Below are positions 1-5,727 of a stretch of DNA of 5,727 nt, piece by piece. How positions within the stretch are numbered: position 1 is the stretch's first letter; each line of letters begins with the position of its first letter. The position numbers were made by a program, and so were the translations under genes. The stretch is from Flavobacteriales bacterium. GTDB lineage: Bacteria; Bacteroidota; Bacteroidia; NS11-12g; UBA955. The notes beneath the pieces are model-generated. The model was not told the origin of the DNA. It did no database searches and worked only from the letters and a program-made list of their open reading frames with translations. Where the stretch lies: positions 1 through 5,727 of the forward strand of contig CANHXF010000123.1 in NCBI GenBank assembly GCA_947464515.1, in the 5' to 3' direction.

Positions 1-338
1 ACAACTTGATTGCCAATCACTATTCCGCAAATGATATCCAGGCGCAACCACCGAGAATTAGGATGGTTTGGGGTATGGTTTCTGATAAAGATCGACAAAC
101 TATCCTATCCTTACTACCTAAAGAGGCAGTCTATTACTATTGCAAACCTAGTGTAATGAGGGGATTGGCGTCTGATGCGTTAGCGGCAGAGGGAAAAGCA
201 ATGGGATTGGAAGGAACCTTTTTTGAGGATGTCAAATCGGCTTATTTACAGGCATTGAAAGATGCTAGACCCCAAGATTTGATTTATGTGGGGGGCAGCA
301 CATTTGTCGTTGCCGATTTACTCACGCATTTACAATAA
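1..338 (+). CDS. folC: Folylpolyglutamate synthase / dihydrofolate synthase, C-terminal part (5' truncated by window)
   Basis: This is the last ~111 codons of a gene that enters from the left edge; the reading frame is open back to base 3. The TTG at base 6 is simply the first start-like codon and not a real start. The fragment matches the C-terminal Mur-ligase-type domain of FolC as seen in Bacteroidota. A beta strand ends in VWGMVSDKD, comparable to the family's 'GMVxDKD' segment. Next comes LLPKEAVYYYCKPSVMRGL, and near the end is YVGGSTFVVADLL, the characteristic closing strand and helix. FolC is a cytoplasmic ATP-dependent ligase that adds glutamate to dihydropteroate and/or folates. The N-terminal ATP-binding domain lies outside the window, so catalytic residues cannot be checked. 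The gene ends in TAA 21 bases before a strong hairpin terminator and faces the convergent transporter gene. The assignment rests on recalled family motifs; another Mur-ligase-fold enzyme is possible but less likely. Confidence 0.85.
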   Translation, partial: NLIANHYSANDIQAQPPRIRMVWGMVSDKDRQTILSLLPKEAVYYYCKPSVMRGLASDALAAEGKAMGLEGTFFEDVKSAYLQALKDARPQDLIYVGGSTFVVADLLTHLQ

Positions 339-358
339 ATAAATACGGAATTGAAACA

Positions 359-390
359 AAAAAGAGGGAGCCAATAGGCTCCCTCTTTTT
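359..390. terminator. Bidirectional intrinsic terminator between convergent genes
   Basis: Bases 359-372 pair perfectly with bases 377-390: a 14-bp stem with no mismatch, closed by the 4-base loop AATA. The core is GC-rich (gagggagcc/ggctccctc). The stem is flanked by A residues on the left (358-363) and T residues on the right (386-390), so the transcript ends in a U tract whichever strand is read. It lies 21 bases after the folC stop and 43 bases after the stop of the - strand transporter, so it most likely ends both transcripts. Confidence 0.88.
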
Positions 391-432
391 GTTCTAAACG
401 ACATGTTTAGGAGAATATATTATTTTACCGGC

Positions 433-2442
433 TTACCTTACACCATTCATCATCTTTAAGAGTTTACCACTCAAAAAGAACAATACGATTGATGCGGCTC
501 CCGCCATAAATACGAACAACATGAAGAAATCGTACAATGTTTCAATCTTTACGAAGAATGTCGGCTTTTCAGGCTTCAAATTCCAAGTCTGTAATCTTTC
601 CTCTTTCGTTGCTTTCTTTACCCCATTTATGTTGGTAACGACATCCACGGAATCATGGGTAATCAAAGTTGTATCATTGAGTAATAGAGCACGGTCAAAA
701 TACTTATTATTCGATTTGATGACTTTCAAATGGAATACCGAGATATTTTTGGTTACGGCAGCCACAAAGGGTTTGTTGTGCATTGGACAAGTCCCACTGC
801 TCATGCATGAGTCTGTGCATACGTGTTTGGAGTTATCCGCGGCGGCAACATTATTCATGGTCAAAGCAACCATTGAATCCGTTTCAGCATCTGCAGCCTT
901 CACCGTTTTTACCGTCGCTGTAGCCAAAGAATAAGTTCCTTTAGGATCAGCTTTCCATACATTGGTATCAAGCATATTTGCGTTGAAGGTTGCCATCACA
1001 GAAGCATCGGCTTTTGCAGAATAACGCTTTTCCATTTTTACTTCTTCAGGATACAAAGCACTTAAAGTTCCTGCGAATTTGTTGGCAGCCGCAGTTGAAA
1101 GGAACCATACGCCCATCAACAAAGAAGCCAATTTCACTGGTGCCAATTTATTCACCATAGAAAGTCCGATAGGCGACAAACACAACTCACCAAAGGTGTG
1201 AATTGTATACAGCGACACCAACCAAACCATACTCAATTTTGTACTAGGGTCGATGCCTTTCACACCAAATGCGATTACCAAGTAACCCATCGCCAATAAG
1301 AACAATCCCATGGCTTGTTTAAAAGGTGATGCCGGCTCCATGTTTCTCTTACCCATCCAACCCCACAACCAAACGAACAAGGGAGCAAAAATTACAATTG
1401 CTACAGCGTTAATAGATTGGAAATAAGATGTTGGAATCGTGGTTCCGAAGATTTCACGATTGGTTTGCTCTTCCGCGAAGTAGGTCAACGAAGCACCCGC
1501 TTGCTCAAACGCCGCCCAGAAAAATATCACAAAGAAAGCGGCAATATAAATTACCCAGATACGCTGACGTTCAACCTTGCTTAGGGTTGGGTCGGTAATG
1601 ATATAACCTGGTGCAGCAATAGTTAAGGAGAAAATAAATGATCCAATCCAATCCATCTCGGCTTGAAAATGGAACAAATAGAGTAACCCACCAAAAACAG
1701 CAGCCCAAATACCCATTGCGGTATAATTAACAGGCGCAGCAACATCGGTTTCAGATTTTACCTCACGAGCAGAGTTAGGTTTTTCACCAATTTGCTCACC
1801 GGTTGGTGTTACGAGGTATTTGTTTTTCAACGTGATGAAAAGGATCAAGCTGACAATCATACCTACACATGCAGCCATGAATCCCCAACGGAAATCAGCA
1901 GCATTGCCTGTATCGCCCAAATAACCACACAACAAAGGCGCGATGAAGGCACCCAGGTTGATACCCATGTAGAATATCGTAAAGGCTGAATCTACCCGCT
2001 TATCTCCTGCTTGGTACAACTGTCCAACCATCGTAGAAATATTGGGTTTAAAAAATCCATTTCCAATAATCAAAAAGCCCAATCCAGTAAACATTAATGG
2101 AGCTGCAATTTCAATTTCTTGATAATAAGTACCTGCAAAGAACATGAACAACTGTCCAATGGCCATTAACACACCACCAATGATAATTGATTTGCGATTG
2201 CCCCAATAACGATCGGCCATATACCCACCCAAAAGCGGTGTCAGATAAACCAAACCGGTATAACTACCATAAATTTGAGAAGCAAAGGCTTTGTCGAATA
2301 GCATAGCTTTGGCCATAAACAATACAAACAAGGCGCGCATGCCATAATAGCTAAAGCGCTCCCACATTTCGGTCACGAACAAAACGTACAATCCCTTGGG
2401 ATGTGATTTGTCGGAATACATTTGGTCTTCTGTTGAATTCAT
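433..2442 (-). CDS. Proton-coupled oligopeptide transporter (POT/PTR family, MFS) with large periplasmic insertion
   Basis: An inner-membrane symporter of the POT (PTR2) family, whose members import di- and tripeptides with protons. The proton-coupling motif ExxERFxYYG is intact in helix 1 (E25, E28, R29). Other family marks are GGYMADRYWG (72-81), K132 in helix 4 within GNGFFKPN, FYMGINLGAFIAPL (157-170), FWAAFEQAG with E313 in helix 7, and FGELCLSPIGLSMV with E419 in helix 10. I count 12 core helices plus the two extra bacterial helices at about 241-258 and 265-284. The protein has 669 residues against roughly 450-550 for typical bacterial members. The excess is a stretch at about 462-632 between helices 11 and 12, periplasmic by helix parity, which contains a Cys/His cluster (H540, C542, C546, C552, H555). 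The final helix is about 634-660, followed by a basic tail. Substrate cannot be read from sequence. M1 (2442) is used as the start, but M8 (2421) is also plausible because no Shine-Dalgarno site decides. The gene is monocistronic here, convergent to folC and divergent from lpxD. Confidence 0.93.
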   Translation of the reverse strand: MNSTEDQMYSDKSHPKGLYVLFVTEMWERFSYYGMRALFVLFMAKAMLFDKAFASQIYGSYTGLVYLTPLLGGYMADRYWGNRKSIIIGGVLMAIGQLFMFFAGTYYQEIEIAAPLMFTGLGFLIIGNGFFKPNISTMVGQLYQAGDKRVDSAFTIFYMGINLGAFIAPLLCGYLGDTGNAADFRWGFMAACVGMIVSLILFITLKNKYLVTPTGEQIGEKPNSAREVKSETDVAAPVNYTAMGIWAAVFGGLLYLFHFQAEMDWIGSFIFSLTIAAPGYIITDPTLSKVERQRIWVIYIAAFFVIFFWAAFEQAGASLTYFAEEQTNREIFGTTIPTSYFQSINAVAIVIFAPLFVWLWGWMGKRNMEPASPFKQAMGLFLLAMGYLVIAFGVKGIDPSTKLSMVWLVSLYTIHTFGELCLSPIGLSMVNKLAPVKLASLLMGVWFLSTAAANKFAGTLSALYPEEVKMEKRYSAKADASVMATFNANMLDTNVWKADPKGTYSLATATVKTVKAADAETDSMVALTMNNVAAADNSKHVCTDSCMSSGTCPMHNKPFVAAVTKNISVFHLKVIKSNNKYFDRALLLNDTTLITHDSVDVVTNINGVKKATKEERLQTWNLKPEKPTFFVKIETLYDFFMLFVFMAGAASIVLFFLSGKLLKMMNGVR

Positions 2443-2588
2443 GTTGAATTGATATTAATCTATCGGCCAAAATAGAAAGAAAAATTGATTCTCCATACGA
2501 TTGTGGGTTTTTCATCCATGAAATGTGAGTTTATGTGGGCAAATCGGCGGTGATTTATGAGTTTGGTATTAATTTGCAGGCTGAAACG
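2443..2588. promoter_or_regulatory. Divergent intergenic region between the transporter gene and lpxD
   Basis: These 146 bases separate two divergently transcribed genes and must hold both promoters, but I cannot place either with confidence. Bacteroidota promoters use a -7 element TAnnTTTG with a -33 TTTG. On the + strand only one-mismatch forms occur (TGAGTTTG at 2558-2565, TTAATTTG at 2569-2576). On the - strand CTATTTTG (2468-2475) is a loose match. None has a convincing -33 partner. A 14-base interrupted palindrome, TTTCAT-CC-ATGAAA, lies at 2510-2523 and might be an operator. The lpxD frame stays open upstream to a GTG at 2535, but family comparison favours the ATG at 2589. Confidence 0.4.
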
Positions 2589-3620
2589 ATGCTAACGGCC
2601 AAAGAAATAGCGACTCAGATTGGTGGAATCTTAAATCTTCCTGAAGCTGCGGTAACAATTACCAACGCGGCCAAATTGGAAGAAGGCGATGCAAACTCCT
2701 TGGGTTTTTTATCAAATCCCAAATACGAGCAAGCCCTTTATGAAACAAACTGTGGCGCTGTGATCGTCCCTAAGGATTTCAAACCCCAGCATCCAATAAG
2801 TGCTGTATTAATTCATCACGACAACCCCTATTTTGCTTTTTGTACCATTTTGGGGAAATATTTCGACCCAAACAAACATCGTACAGGGATTGAATCAAAC
2901 CATATTCATGAAACGGCCATTGTTGGAAACGATGTGCATATTGGCGCCACCGCATATATCGAAGAAAACGTTTCCATTGGAAATAACACGGTTATCTATC
3001 CAGGCGCTTACATTGGCAGAAATGTTAAAGTTGGCAGCAATTGCATCATCTACCCCAACGTTGTTGTTTACGCTGATTGTATCGTTGGAAACCATTGTAT
3101 CGTTCAGGCAGGCAGTGTGATTGGCGGCGATGGTTTTGGCTTTGCGCCGGTGAATGGTAAGTATGTCAAAATTCCTCAAGTGGGCAATGTAGTACTAGAA
3201 GATTGGGTTGAAATTGGAAGCAATTGCAGTATTGATAGAGCGACGATGGGAAGCACGGTTATTAAGACTGGGACCAAACTCGACAACCTAGTTCAGATAG
3301 CGCACAATGTTGAAGTCGGTGAGCATACAGTTATTGCGGCTCAAACAGGGATTTCAGGCAGCACGAAAGTGGGTGGTTACTCTCAGTTTGGCGGTCAAGT
3401 TGGTGTTGCTGGGCATTTAACCATCGCACCAAATACTTCGGTTGGCGGACAAGCGGGAATTACTGGAAATGTTACCGAAGAAAATCAAAAGCTGACAGGT
3501 ACACCAGCTACGGATGTAAGAACTTTCTTAAAGAGCGTTGCTAACAATCGAAAGCTTGGTACCCTGATGCAAGAATTAGAATCATTAAAAAGAGAATTAG
3601 AATCATTTAAAAAATCATAG
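2589..3620 (+). CDS. lpxD: UDP-3-O-(3-hydroxyacyl)glucosamine N-acyltransferase LpxD
   Basis: Third enzyme of lipid A synthesis: it transfers a 3-hydroxyacyl chain from ACP to the 2-amino group of UDP-3-O-acylglucosamine in the cytoplasm. From the ATG at 2589 the product has 343 residues, the usual family length. Residues 1-95 form the uridine-binding N-terminal domain, with F40, N43 and Y46 in FLSNPKY. Residues 105-300 are a run of hexapeptide repeats giving a left-handed beta helix, so the active enzyme is expected to be a trimer. The catalytic motif VQIAHNVEVG places the base at H239, and GVAGH gives H276. With this start both numbers match the E. coli residues (H239, H276), which supports 2589 over the in-frame GTG at 2535. 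The C terminus (315-343) is a charged helix built from two near-identical heptads. There is no Shine-Dalgarno site. First gene of the lipid A operon, 10 bases before lpxC/fabZ. Confidence 0.96.
   Translation: MLTAKEIATQIGGILNLPEAAVTITNAAKLEEGDANSLGFLSNPKYEQALYETNCGAVIVPKDFKPQHPISAVLIHHDNPYFAFCTILGKYFDPNKHRTGIESNHIHETAIVGNDVHIGATAYIEENVSIGNNTVIYPGAYIGRNVKVGSNCIIYPNVVVYADCIVGNHCIVQAGSVIGGDGFGFAPVNGKYVKIPQVGNVVLEDWVEIGSNCSIDRATMGSTVIKTGTKLDNLVQIAHNVEVGEHTVIAAQTGISGSTKVGGYSQFGGQVGVAGHLTIAPNTSVGGQAGITGNVTEENQKLTGTPATDVRTFLKSVANNRKLGTLMQELESLKRELESFKKS
3573..3614 (+). repeat. 21-bp tandem duplication encoding two heptads at the LpxD C terminus
   Basis: Bases 3573-3593 and 3594-3614 are adjacent direct copies that match at 19 of 21 positions. 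They are exactly in codon phase and encode ELESLKR followed by ELESFKK, just before the final Ser and stop codon. Seven codons is one heptad, so the duplication lengthens the amphipathic C-terminal helix by two turns without changing its register. Confidence 0.85.
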
Positions 3621-3630
3621 TCAATCCACG

Positions 3631-5040
3631 ATGAATCAATTAAATCCTAAGCAAACGACATTAAAATCCGCCATCACCATTTCGGGTGTTGGTTTACATA
3701 CCGGAGCAAACGTAACTTTAACTCTAAATCCTGCGGCTGAAAATCACGGCTATAAATTCCGAAGAGTTGATTTAGAAGGCTCACCAATTATTGAAGCAGA
3801 TTGCGATTTGGTAACCGATACAAGCCGTGGCACAACATTAACCAAAGGAAACGCCTCAGTTTCTACCGTAGAGCACGTATTAGCCGCTTTGGTGGGGATG
3901 GAAGTTGACAACGTACTCATCGACATAGATGGCCCTGAGATGCCAATCATGGATGGTAGCAGTCGTCCGTTTGTTGATTTCATCGAAGCCAATGAAATTG
4001 TAGAATTGGATGCGGACAGGGAGTATTTCGAAATTCCTTATAACATCAATTTTACCGATGAGGAGAATAAAGTAGAAATCATAGCGATGCCAGTGAACGA
4101 CTATCGTTTAACGGTAATGGTAGATTACAATTCACCCGTTTTGGGCAGCCAACATGCGGCCATTACTAGCATGGCAGAATTCAAGAAAGAAATTTCACCT
4201 TGTCGGACTTTTTGCTTCTTGCATGAACTGGAATATTTACTTCAAAACAACCTCATCAAAGGGGGCGATCTCAACAATGCAATCGTAGTGGTTGATAGAA
4301 AAGTGGAGCAGGTTGAATTGGATCGATTGGCTTCTGTTTTTAATAAAACTACGGTTGAGGTAACTCAGAATGGGATTTTGAATAATTTGGATTTGCGTTT
4401 TCAAAATGAGCCAGCGCGACACAAGCTACTTGATATGATTGGCGATTTGGCTTTGGTTGGTATGCCAATTAAAGGACAAATCATGGCGGCCAGACCAGGA
4501 CACGCGAGTAATGTCGCTTTTGCCAAGAAGATTAAACAAGTTATGAAAAAGGAAATGCGCAGGAAACAAGATGGGGTACCTTATTACAATCCCAATGAAA
4601 AGCCCTTATATGCAACAAAGGACATCATGAAAATGCTACCTCATGCCCACCCTTTTTTGATGGTTGATAAGATTGTATCGAAAACAGAAAATGACATTGT
4701 GGGTATTAAGAACATCACATTTGACCAACCTTTCTTTGCCGGACACTTCCCTGGAGATCCTGTCATGCCGGGAGTTTTGCAGCTTGAGGCGATGGCTCAA
4801 TGTGGCGGTATTTTGATATTGAGTACGGTTGAGGATCCTGAAAACTATGGTACGTATTTCTTGAAAATCGACAATACGAAATTCAAGGACAAGGTAGTTC
4901 CTGGTGATACTTTGATCATGAAATTGGAATTGATTGAACCTGTTCGACGTGGATTGTGTATGATGCGCGGACGTGCTTGGGTAGGAGAAAAATTGGTTTG
5001 TGAATCCGAAATGATGGCTCAAATCGTAAAAATCGCTTAA
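3631..5040 (+). CDS. lpxC/fabZ: Bifunctional LpxC deacetylase / FabZ 3-hydroxyacyl-ACP dehydratase fusion
   Basis: A 469-residue fusion of two cytoplasmic enzymes. Residues 1 to about 305 are LpxC, the zinc amidase that deacetylates UDP-3-O-acyl-GlcNAc and commits it to lipid A. Visible motifs are SGVGLHTG (18-25), EHVLAAL with E81 and zinc ligand H82, MPIMDGSSRPFVDFI (104-118), KGGDLNNAIV (210-219), HKLLD with zinc ligands H264 and D268, and the catalytic H291 in RPGHASN. All key residues are present. Residues 306-328 are a basic, Pro/Tyr-containing linker. Residues 329-469 are a hot-dog-fold FabZ dehydratase with active-site H372 and E386 in GHFPGDPVMPGVLQLEAMAQ. FabZ makes trans-2-enoyl-ACP from 3-hydroxyacyl-ACP in fatty acid elongation. 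The fusion is well known in Bacteroidota. I see no frameshift or internal stop between the halves. The ATG lies 10 bases after lpxD without a Shine-Dalgarno site, so cotranscription is very likely. The FabZ N-terminal motif reads LPHAHPF where LPHRxPF is usual. Confidence 0.97.
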   Translation: MNQLNPKQTTLKSAITISGVGLHTGANVTLTLNPAAENHGYKFRRVDLEGSPIIEADCDLVTDTSRGTTLTKGNASVSTVEHVLAALVGMEVDNVLIDIDGPEMPIMDGSSRPFVDFIEANEIVELDADREYFEIPYNINFTDEENKVEIIAMPVNDYRLTVMVDYNSPVLGSQHAAITSMAEFKKEISPCRTFCFLHELEYLLQNNLIKGGDLNNAIVVVDRKVEQVELDRLASVFNKTTVEVTQNGILNNLDLRFQNEPARHKLLDMIGDLALVGMPIKGQIMAARPGHASNVAFAKKIKQVMKKEMRRKQDGVPYYNPNEKPLYATKDIMKMLPHAHPFLMVDKIVSKTENDIVGIKNITFDQPFFAGHFPGDPVMPGVLQLEAMAQCGGILILSTVEDPENYGTYFLKIDNTKFKDKVVPGDTLIMKLELIEPVRRGLCMMRGRAWVGEKLVCESEMMAQIVKIA

Positions 5041-5063
5041 TTCGTAAAACTAAGACTTCGAAA

Positions 5064-5727
5064 ATGATTCAGCCACTGGCCTACGTTCATCCCTCGGCAA
5101 AAATATCAGATCACGTAATTATTGATCCATTTGTCACCATTCACGCCGATGTAGAAATTGGTGAAGGTACCCATGTAATGTCGGGTGCTACCATATTTAA
5201 AGGAACTCGTATTGGAAAAAATTGTCGGATTTTCCCTGGCGCATCCATCGGTGCGATTCCCCAAGATTTGAAATTTGATGGGGAAGAAACACTCACCGTC
5301 ATTGGTAACAATACCACAATCCGCGAATATGTAACAATCAACAAAGGTACCAAAGCCTCTGGAGTAACTAAGATTGGCAACAATGTACTGTTGATGGCCT
5401 ATGTTCACTTGGCTCATGATGTTGTAATTGAGGATTGCTGTATTTTAGCCAACAGCGTACAAGTCGCGGGTCATGTAACGGTTGGTGAATGGGCGATACT
5501 TGGTGGTGCCGCACTTGTGCATCAATTTGTAAAAATCGGACGACACGCCATGATTAGCGGTGGCTCTTTGGTAAGAAAGGATGTCCCCCCCTATACAAAA
5601 GCAGCGCGTGAACCATTGAGTTATGAGGGAGTTAATAGCGTAGGACTTAGAAGAAGAGAGTTTTCAACCGAAAAGATTGCCGAGATTCAGGATATCTATA
5701 GAACCTTGTTTGTTAAGGGTTACAATA
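5064..5727 (+). CDS. lpxA: Acyl-ACP--UDP-N-acetylglucosamine O-acyltransferase LpxA (3' truncated by window)
   Basis: First enzyme of lipid A synthesis: it transfers a 3-hydroxyacyl chain from ACP to the 3-hydroxyl of UDP-GlcNAc. The frame opens at the ATG at 5064 and runs 221 codons to the window edge without a stop; about 40 C-terminal residues are missing compared with the 262 of E. coli. The protein begins MIQPLAYVHPSAKIS and continues as hexapeptide repeats of a left-handed beta helix. SIGAIPQDLKF (61-71) is an LpxA signature. HLAHD carries the catalytic base H118 (E. coli H125), VAGHVTV gives H137 (E. coli H144), and VHQFVKIG (152-159) and VPPY (174-177) follow. The C-terminal helical domain starts with EGVNSVGLRRREF (188-200). 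With a constant offset of 7, the residue aligned to the acyl-length-determining G173 of E. coli is G166, consistent with long acyl chains. It lies 23 bases after lpxC/fabZ in the same operon, with no Shine-Dalgarno site. Confidence 0.96.
   Translation, partial: MIQPLAYVHPSAKISDHVIIDPFVTIHADVEIGEGTHVMSGATIFKGTRIGKNCRIFPGASIGAIPQDLKFDGEETLTVIGNNTTIREYVTINKGTKASGVTKIGNNVLLMAYVHLAHDVVIEDCCILANSVQVAGHVTVGEWAILGGAALVHQFVKIGRHAMISGGSLVRKDVPPYTKAAREPLSYEGVNSVGLRRREFSTEKIAEIQDIYRTLFVKGYN

Noticed and set aside
521..934. 137-codon open frame on the + strand
   Set aside because: It lies wholly antisense to the transporter insertion, has no recognisable domain, and the - strand frame is clearly a real POT gene. 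Treated as a shadow frame.
2518..2553. 11-codon ORF (MKCEFMWANRR) just upstream of lpxD, a possible leader peptide
   Set aside because: No ribosome binding site, no run of regulatory codons, and no attenuator-type hairpin follows it. Short ORFs like this are expected by chance.
2468..2576. Bacteroidota-type -7 promoter elements (CTATTTTG on the - strand; TGAGTTTG and TTAATTTG on the + strand)
   Set aside because: Each departs from TAnnTTTG, and none has a convincing -33 TTTG at suitable spacing, so no individual promoter is called.
2895..3179. 94-codon - strand ORF inside lpxD, and similar antisense frames inside lpxC/fabZ and lpxA
   Set aside because: They overlap genes with intact catalytic motifs, and their translations show no family features; in lpxD and lpxA they mirror the repetitive hexapeptide coding pattern.
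2940..3480. Periodic pattern of similar short segments in lpxD (and in lpxA), resembling a DNA repeat array
   Set aside because: The periodicity is about 18 bases at protein level, from the hexapeptide repeats of the left-handed beta helix. The DNA units are too diverged to be a repeat array or CRISPR.

Overview
The window reads as ordinary chromosomal DNA of a Bacteroidota (Bacteroidetes) bacterium, without plasmid, phage or insertion-sequence signs. Three things support this. LpxC and FabZ are fused in one polypeptide, a known hallmark of the phylum. The order lpxD - lpxC/fabZ - lpxA is the usual one there. No start codon has a clear Shine-Dalgarno sequence, which is typical of the group. 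I cannot resolve genus or order.

Layout: (1) bases 1-338, + strand, hold the 3' end of a folC-like gene (folylpolyglutamate/dihydrofolate synthase), cut by the window edge. (2) Bases 359-390 form a perfect 14-bp hairpin with A/T tracts on both sides, a likely bidirectional terminator between folC and the convergent gene. (3) Bases 433-2442, - strand, encode a 669-residue proton-coupled oligopeptide (POT) transporter with an unusually large insertion before its last membrane helix; the insertion carries a Cys/His cluster. (4) Bases 2443-2588 are the divergent intergenic region holding both promoters. (5) From 2589 to the end, + strand, runs a compact lipid A operon: lpxD (2589-3620), lpxC/fabZ (3631-5040) and lpxA (5064 to the right edge, truncated). 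The gaps are only 10 and 23 bases.

The operon covers the first three acyl-chain steps of lipid A synthesis. LpxA adds a 3-hydroxyacyl chain to UDP-GlcNAc, LpxC removes the N-acetyl group, and LpxD adds the second 3-hydroxyacyl chain. FabZ dehydrates 3-hydroxyacyl-ACP, the same substrate pool used by LpxA and LpxD, so the fusion joins the committed lipid A enzyme to the enzyme competing for its acyl donor. FolC and the peptide transporter show no obvious link to this pathway.

I looked for an undescribed system and did not find one. The observations most worth a second look are the Cys/His-bearing periplasmic insertion in the transporter, the 21-bp in-frame duplication that makes a heptad repeat at the LpxD C terminus, and what the LpxC/FabZ fusion implies for control of LpxC turnover.
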